Below, in pieces: positions 40,060-48,712 of a stretch of DNA of 64,000 bases (within the stretch, counting starts at the first letter, position 1; every line of letters begins with the position of its first letter). The translations under genes were made by a program, and so were the position numbers. Origin of the DNA: CAWIMX01 sp963792785 (lineage in GTDB: Bacteria; Acidobacteriota; Vicinamibacteria; Vicinamibacterales; CAVVIG01); contig CAWBXO010000004.1 in the NCBI GenBank assembly GCA_963792785.1, positions 62,001 through 126,000 on the forward strand. The letters run 5' to 3'. The notes beneath the pieces were generated by a model that saw only the letters and a program-made list of their open reading frames with translations, searched no databases and was not told where the DNA came from.

Positions 40060-41316
40060 CTACCGCGAGAGCGCGAGCGTGAGCAGGATCGCGCGCGCGG
40101 TTCCCGTCCAGGAATCGGCGGGTTCGAAGGCCTCTTCCGGCGTGTGGCCGCCGGTGGCTTGGCCGCCGCCGCCGATGGTAATCGCGGGAATGCCGAGGCT
40201 CATGGGCAGGTTCGCGTCGGTGGAGCCCTCGCCGAAGCGGACGTCGAGGCCGAGCGCCTCGCTCACGGCCACGGCCGTCTGCACGATGGGCGCATCGGCG
40301 GGCGTCTCACCGGCCGGCCGATCGCCCACCAGCTGCCGCTCCACGGTGATCGCCTGGCTCCGGCCCCAGCGCGCGTTCTCTTCCTTCACCGCCTCGTCGA
40401 TCGCCGCCTGCGCATGCGCGTCGAGGTCGGCGAGCGCGCGCGGATCGGACGAGCGCAGATCGAGTTCCATCCACGCTTCCGACGGGATCGCGTTCACCGA
40501 CGTGCCGCCGCCGACGCGGCCCACGTTGAAGGTCGTGCGCGGGTCGCGCGGCACGCGCAGCTCCTGCAGCTTCGCGATCGCTCGGCCGAGCGCGCCCGCG
40601 GGGTTCGCCAGGCCGAACGCGCCGAAGCTGTGGCCGCCCGGGCCGTGGAACGTCACGCGGTAGCGGTGGCTGCCGACCGCGCGGAACACGATGTCGAGGC
40701 CGGCGCCGTCGATCGAGACGAAGCGATCGATCCCGCCCTTCATCGTCTCGCCGAAGAGCGCCTTGACGCCGCGCAGGTCGCCGAGGCCCTCCTCGCCCAC
40801 ATCGGCCACGAGCGTCACGGGCCCGCCCGTCTTCACGGTGCCCGCGGTGAGCGCCCGGGCGATAGCCAGCAGCACGGCGAGGCCGCGGCAGTTATCCGCG
40901 ATCCCCGGGCCTTTCAGCCGGCCGGCCTCCCGCCGCACGCGGACGTCGGTGCCTTCGGGAAAGACCGTGTCGAGGTGGGCGGCCACCACCAGGCGTGGCG
41001 CGGATGACACTCCGGCGTGGTCGCCGAGCACGTTCCCGACGCGATCGACCCGCACGTGAGCCAGCCCCGCCTTGACGAACGCGTCCTGCAGCATGCGCCC
41101 GCGCGCCGCCTCCTCGAACGGCGGGGCGGGCACCTCGCAGAATCGGATCTGCTCCTCGATGAGCGACGGCTCGGCGACCCGCGCCTGGTCGAGCAGCGCG
41201 CGCACCGCCGGGGTCCCGGCGAGCGGCGCGACGCCGGCCGGATCCTGCGCGTACGCAAGAGCCCCCGTGCACGCGAGGAGCAGCGCAACGATCGGCAGGC
41301 GACGCATCACTCGCAT
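40060..41316 (-). CDS. Secreted M20-family metallopeptidase
   Basis: About 415 residues. The signal peptide LPIVALLLACTGALAYAQ precedes the mature part; the start may be ATG 41316 or 41307. VAAHLDTVFPEGTD and GPGIADNCRGLAVLL carry the first metal ligands (H-x-D and D), VADVGEEGLGDLRG holds the catalytic Glu pair, and a dimerisation domain follows (HGPGGHSFGAFG). Co-catalytic zinc aminopeptidase/dipeptidase of the PepT-like group, acting outside the cytosol. Substrate unknown. Confidence 0.9.
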   Translation of the reverse strand: MRVMRRLPIVALLLACTGALAYAQDPAGVAPLAGTPAVRALLDQARVAEPSLIEEQIRFCEVPAPPFEEAARGRMLQDAFVKAGLAHVRVDRVGNVLGDHAGVSSAPRLVVAAHLDTVFPEGTDVRVRREAGRLKGPGIADNCRGLAVLLAIARALTAGTVKTGGPVTLVADVGEEGLGDLRGVKALFGETMKGGIDRFVSIDGAGLDIVFRAVGSHRYRVTFHGPGGHSFGAFGLANPAGALGRAIAKLQELRVPRDPRTTFNVGRVGGGTSVNAIPSEAWMELDLRSSDPRALADLDAHAQAAIDEAVKEENARWGRSQAITVERQLVGDRPAGETPADAPIVQTAVAVSEALGLDVRFGEGSTDANLPMSLGIPAITIGGGGQATGGHTPEEAFEPADSWTGTARAILLTLALSR

Positions 41317-41554
41317 CGTAGTGCAACGGCGGTGGCCGCGATCCGACCAATTTTCCGTACGGGCGGATCCAATCATTGGCACTTGGCGGCATGACGCGGA
41401 GCCGGCCCGCCGGATGGGTGTTCCGCGAGAATCGCCGAAGTCAGGCCTAAAGTCCGTGATTTCGTGTGCCGATATGTGCAGCCGTGGACGGCAGGAGGCG
41501 GCCTCAAGGCCGGGCACGGAGATTGCTCACTCTCGGAGCAGTCATGGAGGAATC

Positions 41555-41758
41555 GTGGTTGGTCTAATGAGCCTCGTCCGCCTGCTCGGTTTCAGCACCC
41601 TCGCCTGCGGCTGCGTCGTGGGCCGCTATCGCGAGGTGGCGACGAGCCGCGAGCTCGCCTATGTGGAGGAGAAAGGCACGGCGTGCGCCGCCCATGAGCA
41701 TCGGCGCAACCACACGGTCGCCCCGCTGGCGCCGGTGCCGCGCCGGGCCGCCCGTTAA
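41555..41758 (+). CDS. Small Cys-containing protein of unknown function
   Basis: 67 residues from GTG 41555, chosen because GGAGG ends 4 nt upstream; ATG 41567 is an alternative. LLGFSTLACGCVVGRYRE contains a CxC pair, and GTACAAHEHRRNHTV adds a Cys and three His, a possible metal site. I know similar short hypothetical proteins in Acidobacteriota but no function. It lies 35 nt before the DNA methyltransferase gene on the same strand. Confidence 0.5.
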   Translation: MVGLMSLVRLLGFSTLACGCVVGRYREVATSRELAYVEEKGTACAAHEHRRNHTVAPLAPVPRRAAR

Positions 41759-41793
41759 CGCGAACGGCTCTCCCGGCCGAAACACCGGCCGGC

Positions 41794-42726
41794 ATGTCTG
41801 TCCTGCTCAAACCGCACCGGACCCTCGCGCTCGGCCGCGGCGCCGCGCGATTCTACCTGGGTGATTGCCTCGACGTCTTCGCCGCGCTGCCCGCGGCGAG
41901 CGTGGACGTGATCGTCACCTCCCCGCCGTACAACCTCGGCATCCGGTACAACCAGTATCGCGACACGCTGTCGCCGGCGGCCTATCTCGACTGGACCGGG
42001 CGCTGGGTGCGGGCGGCGGCCCGCGTGCTCCGTCCCGACGGGTCGCTCTTTCTGAATGTGGGCACGAAGCCGAGCGACCCCTGGACGGCGCTCGACGTGG
42101 CGCAGGCGGCGCGCGCGCACCTCCGGCTGCAGAACATCATCCACTGGGTGAAATCGATCGCCATCGACCGCGCCGCGACGGGCGCCGCGGCGCGCCTCGA
42201 TCGCGACCTGGCCGTGGGCCACTACAAGCCGATCAACAGCGACCGGTTCCTGAACGACTGTCACGAGTTCGTGTTCCACTTCACGCCCGAGGGCGCGACG
42301 CGGCTGGACCGGCTGGCGCTCGGCGTGCCCTACCAGGACGCGTCGAACATCGCGCGGTGGCGCGGCGCGGCGACAGGCGTGCGCTGCCGCGGCAACACGT
42401 GGTTCATCCCGTACGAGACGATCCAGCACCGCGACCGCGACCGTCCGCATCCGGCGACGTTCCCCGCGAAGCTGCCCGAGCAGTGCATCCGCCTCCACGG
42501 GCTCGCGCGGACGCGGCTCGTGATGGATCCGTTCCTCGGGCTGGGGAGCACGGCCGTCGCCTGCGCGCGCCTGGGCGTGGACGTCATCGGCGCGGATCTC
42601 GACCGCGACTATCTGGAACTGGCGGCCGAGCGGGTGATCGCCGTGAAGGATGGCCGGATGATGAAGGCGGGCCGGAAAAGTCAGGCGGGGCGTCGGGTCG
42701 GCCAGCTCGACCGGAAGTCCGGCTGA
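41794..42726 (+). CDS. Orphan DNA methyltransferase, beta class (N4-cytosine/N6-adenine)
   Basis: 310 residues. Catalytic motif IV TSPPYNLGIRYNQY lies near residues 42-55, ahead of the SAM-binding motif I region VMDPFLGLGSTAVACARLG near 240-258, the beta-class order. IIHWVKSIAID and HPATFPAKLPEQCIRLHGL are typical of this family. Exocyclic amine methylation of a short target is expected. No restriction endonuclease gene is adjacent, so it is probably an orphan regulator or housekeeping enzyme. Target unknown; see the GTAC finding. Confidence 0.88.
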   Translation: MSVLLKPHRTLALGRGAARFYLGDCLDVFAALPAASVDVIVTSPPYNLGIRYNQYRDTLSPAAYLDWTGRWVRAAARVLRPDGSLFLNVGTKPSDPWTALDVAQAARAHLRLQNIIHWVKSIAIDRAATGAAARLDRDLAVGHYKPINSDRFLNDCHEFVFHFTPEGATRLDRLALGVPYQDASNIARWRGAATGVRCRGNTWFIPYETIQHRDRDRPHPATFPAKLPEQCIRLHGLARTRLVMDPFLGLGSTAVACARLGVDVIGADLDRDYLELAAERVIAVKDGRMMKAGRKSQAGRRVGQLDRKSG

Positions 42727-42735
42727 CGCCACGAC

Positions 42736-42762
42736 CTACCTGCCCTACCTGCCCTACCTGCC
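42736..42762. repeat. Three CTACCTGCC units
   Basis: Three perfect 9-bp units occupy most of the 41-nt convergent gap between the methyltransferase and amine oxidase genes. It is another short word tract at converging 3' ends. Confidence 0.8.
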
Positions 42763-42767
42763 CTAAT

Positions 42768-44400
42768 CTACCCCCGCATCGCGCGATCGTGCAGGGTCTC
42801 GACGGCGTGCCAGCCCGCCTCCACGGCGCCCTGCTGCCACGCGGGATCCGAGCTGATGGCCGCACACCCGATGAAGATGCGCCCGTCTGGCGTGCGCAGC
42901 CGCTCGACGCGCGTGGCCCCGCCGGTCAGCGCGCCGCCGCCCGCGCCGCGTCCGCCGCCCCGGCCCGCGCCGGCTCCTCGGCCGCGGCCGCCGCCGCCGC
43001 CGCCCGCGCCCTGGGCCCACGCACCGCGGCTGTACTCGATTCGCTCCCACCAGACGGCGTAGGCGTTCTCGAACTCGGGCCGCAGCTGCTGGTGCACCTT
43101 GCTGCCGTGCATCAGCACGTGCTCGATGCGGTCCTTCACCGGCCGCTCGTGCAGGTTCTCGATCCGGCCGTTGCCGTAGTACCCGAGGATGATCCCCTTG
43201 TCCGTGAAGAAGTCGTTCGACGGGTACGAGAACTCGCCGAACGGCAGGTTCGAATAGAGATGGCCGCCGAAGATCCGATCGTCCTCTTCCCAGAACCGGC
43301 GCTTCATCTGCAGCCCCATCTTCCCGGTCGGGCTGTAGTTGGTCGCCTTCACGGCGGCCATCATCTCTGGCGACAGGTTGACGTCGAGGATCGAGAGGAT
43401 CGTGAGCGGCAGGCACGACACGACGTAGTCCGCGGTCGCCTCGTGCTGCTGGTTGGTCTTCGTGTCGCGATAGACGACGCGCACGTTCTCGGGCGTCTGG
43501 CGGATCGACACGATCGCCGAGTTCAGGTGAATCTTGTCGCCGAGCGCGCGCTGGAAGCCGCGCGGGAACTCGTTCATCCCGCCGATCGGCTGGAACATCG
43601 GCGCCTGGCCGGTGCCGACCATCACCGAGCGGGCGCGGCTCCCGAAGCCCGACTGCAGCAGCGCGCTGAAGTTGTACGGGTCGCCCCCGCCGCGCGCGTC
43701 GCCGCCCTTGTACGCGTCGTCGGCGTTGTCGAGGTAGCCCTCGACGACGAGGAACTGGACGAGCCGCTCTTTGTCTTCCGCGCTGAGCGCCACGTCGATC
43801 TGGCCCTTGTTCACCGCCTTGGCGAGCAGCTCGGCGGTGTAGCCGATCATGTCGGCCTTGACCTCGCGCAGCCGGACGCGCTTGTTGGCGAGCGGGCCGT
43901 ATTCCGCCCCTTCGTAGTAGAAGTAGGACGCCTCGGCCTCGTTCACGAACAGCTGAAGCGGAACGCCGAGCTCCTTGCAGTAGTCGAGCACGCCGGTGTG
44001 CGTGTGCGGGATGCGCCAGGGGCCGCCGTTCACGTAGAGGCCCTCGTCGAAGTTGCAGACCTGCGTGTCGCCGCCGGCGCCGAGCTCGGTATGCGACATG
44101 CCGCGCTTGACGGTCCAGTTCACGCCGCCGACGCGGTCGCGCGCCTCGAGAACCTGCACGGTGTAGCCGAGCTTGTTCAGCTCATAGCACGTCGTGAGCC
44201 CCGACACGCCCGCGCCGAGTACCGATCACGGACTTGCCGCCGCCGCGGCCGGCGAGCCGCGGGCGCGATTCGACGTCCTGCGCCATCAGATCCCACGAGC
44301 GCATCGCGCTCATCAGGACGGCCGAGCCGCCCACCGCGCCGAATCGCTCCAGGAAATAGCGGCGCGTCCAGGCGCCGGGGTCCACGTCCGTCGTCTTCAT
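42768..44400 (-). CDS. Exported flavin amine oxidase (one frameshift)
   Basis: Starts at ATG 44400 with a twin-arginine-like signal (TRRYFLERFGAVGGSA), suggesting export as a folded flavoprotein. The FAD-binding GAGVSGLTTCYELNKLGY is restored by removing one base next to GTAC at 44219-44222. LEARDRVGGVNWTVKRG is the second FAD contact, and GRIFIGCAAISSDPAWQQGA the C-terminal one. A Gly/Arg-rich low-complexity insert (GGGGGGRGRGAGAGRGGG) sits just before the last block. 543 residues. The oxidised amine is unknown. RidA is encoded 14 nt upstream. Confidence 0.87.
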
Positions 44401-44414
44401 GGCACGTCCTTCCC

Positions 44415-44909
44415 TTAAGGAGCCACGGCGAAGGCTTCCACCTCCACCATTTGCCCGGCGCCGACGAGCGCGGCCACGCCCACGGTCGTGCGGGCCGGCT
44501 TCGTCGGGTTATCGGCCGTGCCGAACACCTCGCGGAACGCCGCGTTCCAGCCCTGCGTGTCGAGCTGATTGTTCTTGTTCGGATCGGCCACGAGGTACGC
44601 CCGGATGTACACGACGTCCTTCATGGACAGTCCCTGCGCCTTCAACTGGTCGGCGAGCCGCTGGAGCACGCTCTTCGCCTGCGCCTGGGTGTCGCCGTAC
44701 CGCTCGGGCGACCCGGCCGGCGCGTCGCGGTTGACGACCGCGGGGCCCGTGCCGCTGGTCCACACCAGCCCCTTGCCGGCCGGAATGACGACGCCGCCTG
44801 AGATGGGGGAATTTGGCCCGCCGCCGTAGAAGGTCGCGCCGTTGGATTGCGCAAAGGCTGGACTTGCGAGAAGCAGCCCCGTGAGGGCGGCGACGCATGC
44901 TCTCATCAT
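44415..44909 (-). CDS. Exported RidA (YjgF/YER057c) family protein
   Basis: 164 residues. The signal peptide CVAALTGLLLASPAFAQS is unusual for RidA, which is normally cytosolic. The RidA fold shows VIPAGKGLVWTSGTGP, LKAQGLSMKDVVYIRAYLV and PARTTVGVAALVGAGQMVEV, with the substrate-binding Arg and Glu in place. RidA hydrolyses reactive imines and enamines. Its neighbour oxidises amines to imines, so joint action in the same extracytosolic compartment is plausible. Confidence 0.87.
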   Translation of the reverse strand: MMRACVAALTGLLLASPAFAQSNGATFYGGGPNSPISGGVVIPAGKGLVWTSGTGPAVVNRDAPAGSPERYGDTQAQAKSVLQRLADQLKAQGLSMKDVVYIRAYLVADPNKNNQLDTQGWNAAFREVFGTADNPTKPARTTVGVAALVGAGQMVEVEAFAVAP

Positions 44910-44976
44910 GTAAGGCACCCCTGTGAAGACCACGCGGCGGGACGGCCGGAGCCGTCCCGCCGCGCGGATTGCGCGC

Positions 44977-47900
44977 CTAGTAGGACACGCGCAACGTGAA
45001 CTGTACCGACCGCATGTTGTTCGCCTGGTTCCGGATCTGGCCGAAGCTCGCGTTGCCGAGCGCCGTGCTCGCCGGCGACGCCCACTGCACGATGTTGAAC
45101 GGGTTCAGCAGTTCGAGCCGCAGATCCACGGTCATCTTGCCCGGAATCTCGACGGCCTTGGTCGCCGAGAAGCTGAAGTTGGTGCGGTGCGGCGAGAGCA
45201 CGCCCGGCAGCACGCGCGGCGCGTTGCCAAACTGGTTCTTCGCCACTGCTGCGAACGCCGCCAGGTTGAAGTACTGGTTGTCGGAGGTGCTGTCGCGGAT
45301 CCGGCCGGTCACGTCGCTCGGATTCAGGAAGTCCTCGCCCGGCACGATGTTCGGCCGGATCGCGCCGCCGAAGAGGAACTGCCCGCCCGTGATGTTCTGG
45401 CTCACCCCGATCGGGAAGCCGCTCTGCAGCTGCAGCACCGCCGTGAGCGACCAGCCTCCGAGGACCTTGTTGCCCCACCCGCTGTCGGCGAGGAACCGCT
45501 TCCCTTCGCCGAACGGCAGCAGCAGCGTCGGGGAGATCGTCACCTTGTGCGGCGAGTCGAGCAGGCTCTGCCCGTACTCCGAGTCCGGATTGTAGTACGG
45601 CGAGGAGGGTACCAGCACGTATTCGTTCTGGACCGGCGAGGCGCTCGAGTAGTAGTTGCCCTGCCCGACCTGGTTGTCGGTCAGGTGGCTGTAGGTGTAG
45701 CTGAAGTTCACGCCCCACACGTTGTCGACGCGCTTGCGGCCCTGGAACACGAACGCGTGATACTGCGAGTGCGCGCCCGTCGCGTCGTTCTGCGTGATGT
45801 TGCCGAACTGCGGATACGGCCGCAGCAGCTGGCCGAGCTGGATCGTCGTGCGGCCCGCGAACTGCCCCGCCTCGGGAATGCCGTAGAACGGGTTCGGGAC
45901 GTTGACCAGCGTGTTGGCCACCAGCGACTGGTAGATCGGGTCGAGGGCGTTCAGGTCGAGGCCCGTCCCCCACGACAGGTCCGTGCCGGTCGAGCCGGTG
46001 TACCCGACGCCCAGCATCACCCCGCCGCGGAACTCCCGCTGCAGGTCCACCGAGTACCTGCTTCACTTTCGGCGTGCCCTTGCCCGGGAGAATGACGGTC
46101 GTGTTGCCGCCGGCATTGGTCAGCAGGCCGAGCGACTGCCCGGACGGCTGGACGAGACCGCCGGGGAACGGATCGCTCAGCGACGTGATCGGCACGCCGC
46201 TCGAGGACTGCTGCAGATCGGTGGTCGCCGAGTAGCCGGTACTGGCTCCAGTTCGACGTGCCCGCCGAGCCGTAGTTCCACGGCGCCACGTAGATGCCCC
46301 AGCCGCCGCGCAGCACCGTCTTCTCGTTGAACTTGTAGACGGCCCCCACGCGCGGCGAGTACTGCACGCCGCGCGTGCCGCCCTGCTGCAACGGCGCGCC
46401 GCTCTGACCCGCATAGAGCAGGCCGCCGTAGATCGTGCGCGGCGAGCCGGTGACCGGATCGATCAGGTTCACCAGGTCGTTCAGCGGGCTCACCGTCGTC
46501 GAGGCGAAGTCCGTCGCGATCTGGTTGTTCCGCTCCTGCAGGTTCGTCTCGTGCTCGATCCGCAGGCCGTAGTTCAGGGTGAAGCGGTTGCTCACGCGCC
46601 AGTCGTCCTGGAAGAACCCGGCCGCGTAATTGATGTAGCCGTCGAGGTCCGCCGAGATCGGCAGGCTGCCGCTCGACGGATACCCGAGCAGCATGTCCGC
46701 CACGGGGCTGCCCGTGAACCGGCCGTCGAACGCGTACAGGCCGGTCGACTGCCCGAAGCTCGAGGACCGCACGCCGAGGATACGGTAGTCGGCGCCGCCC
46801 TTGATGCTGTGGCTGCCCGACAGCTTGCTGAGCGTGCCGTTCGCGCCGTACTGGTAGTAGACGTTGTCGGAGCGGCTGCTCCAGCCCGTGCTGGCGTAGC
46901 CCGTCATCGTGGTCGACGGGAACCGGTTCGCGTCCGGGAACGCGCTCGTCAGGGCGCTGTTGCCCGGCCACAGCGACGTCGCGTCGAAGGGCACCGGCAG
47001 CTTGTTGCCGTCGGGGAACTGGTTCCAGCCGCCGCGCACGGTCAGCACGGTCGAGTCGTTCACTACGTACGTGCCGTTCAGCACGAGCGTGTCGTCGGAG
47101 CGCTTGAGGAAGTACTGCGTGCCGGCGAACGGATGCTCCGGGTTCAGGTTGTAGCTGTTCTCCCCGGTGGACTGCCGGAGGAAGAAGCCGCTCATCGAGA
47201 GGGCGTTGTTGAAGTTCTGATTGACCTTCAGCGTCCACTGGTACGCCGTGCTCGGGAGCAGGTCCGTGTAGCTGTAGTTCTGCGTCCCGTCGTCCGCGTT
47301 GCGGTCCGGCGTCGGCATGTAGTTCAGGATCGTCTTGCCGGTGAAGTTCTGCCGGTCGGCCGGGATGATGTTGCCGGGGAACGGCAGGCCCGTCAGCGGG
47401 TCGATGATCGCCTTTGCCGCGCCGTTCCGCGTCAGGCCCGAGAAGTCGCCGCTGCGCTCGGCCAGCGACGGCACGAGGTAGGAGTTGGATTCCGGCTGGT
47501 GATCCACGTACTTCTCACCCGCGAACCAGAAGAACGTCTTGTTCTGGACGATCGGCCCGCCGACGCCGCCGCCGCCGTTGCGCCAGTACTCCGGCCGGAA
47601 CGTCTCATTGTTCAACTTCGGCACCAGCAGCTGCTGCTGCAGCGTCTCCGGCCGGAACACCGTGTAGCCCGAGAACGCGAACCGGTTCCCGCCCGACCGC
47701 GCCGTCATGTTCATCACGCCGCCGCCCGTGCGCCCCATCTCCGCGTCATACGTGTGGATCTGCACGCGCGAGTCCTGCAGCGCTTCCATGCTCGGGTTGA
47801 TCGACGAGCGGTTCTGCACGTCCGTCGTCGGGAAGCCGTCGATCAGGAAGTTGTTCGACCGCACCGCCCCGCCGCCCATCGACAGCGCCGAGTTGCCCGT

Positions 47901-48440
47901 CTGGTCCTGCATCCGGTTCCAGTGCGCGTTGCCGCTCGCCACCACCGTCGGCTCCAGCGTCGCCATCAGGAACACGCTGCGGCCCTCGGACGGCAGCTCG
48001 CGGAAGTTCTCCACACTCAGCGTCGTCCCCTGCGAGGCGCTGCTCGTTTCGATCAGCGGCGCCGACGCCGTCACCGTCACGCTCTCCTCGAGCGCGCCGA
48101 TTTCCAGCGTTACCGGGATGTCAATCTGCGCCTGCGTGCCCACGCTGACGTTCGTGTTCTCATAGGTGCGGAAGCCGGGCACCTCCACCTTGAGCGTGTA
48201 GCGCGTCGGGTCGACCGCCGGAAACGAGTACGCCCCGACGCCGTTGCTGGTCGTGACGCGGGTGGCGCCGGTCGACTGGTTGATCAACGTCACGCTCGCA
48301 CCCGGAATCACGCCTTGCGCATCGCGAATCACACCGCGCACGGTGCCCTGGAACGACTGGGCTGCGGCGACGGACGACAGCATCCCAGTCATCACGATGG
48401 CCAGAACCATGCGCGTGCCTACTGTTAACGGTCTCGACAT
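44977..48440 (-). CDS. Oar-like TonB-dependent outer-membrane receptor, copy 1 (two frameshifts)
   Basis: About 1153 residues once two extra bases (GTAC sites at 46239-46242 and 46053-46056) are removed. A signal peptide, then a carboxypeptidase regulatory-like domain (GTVRGVIRDAQGVIPGASVT), a plug domain (GRSVFLMATLEPTVVASGN, RSNNFLIDGFPTTDVQNR), and a large barrel ending SVQFTLRVSY with the terminal aromatic. Family members take up large substrates with TonB energy. It is a tandem copy of 48713-52188, with high identity throughout. Ligand unknown. Confidence 0.92.
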
Positions 48441-48619
48441 CACGGCGTTCCTTCTGTGACCCAAGGTCACAAGTTGGTCCCCACGCCCGACATCCGCGAC
48501 ACAATTGCCACGGACTGCGGCAGAGCCTATGCCCCGCCCGGGACGGGATCAACGACTGAGAAACGACTGTGACAAGCAATTGCCGGCTCCGTGGCCAGTA
48601 CCGACGAAAGTTTGGAGAA

Positions 48620-48657
48620 CGGGCGTCAACCGTAAAGAAATCGTTACGTGACGCCCG
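48620..48657 (-). terminator. Hairpin downstream of the second TonB receptor gene
   Basis: CGGGCGTCA at 48620-48628 is inverted as TGACGCCCG at 48649-48657, about 55 nt past the stop of the upstream receptor on the minus strand. The 20-nt loop is A/T-rich. No T-run follows, so this is a weak terminator call. The rest of 48441-48712 holds no gene. Confidence 0.4.
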
Positions 48658-48712
48658 CTCCTGGCCCCATCTTTATAAACCAACCATTACGTAATCCTCA
48701 CGCCGTCAGTAG

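Noticed and set aside
41794..42726. Restriction-modification system
   Set aside because: No endonuclease or specificity gene adjoins the methyltransferase; neighbours are a tiny protein and an amine oxidase.
46551..48428. 625-codon plus-strand open frame opposite the TonB receptor
   Set aside because: Its composition (Val/Arg/His/Glu-rich, no motifs) is the mirror of the receptor codons; the minus strand encodes the clear receptor domains.
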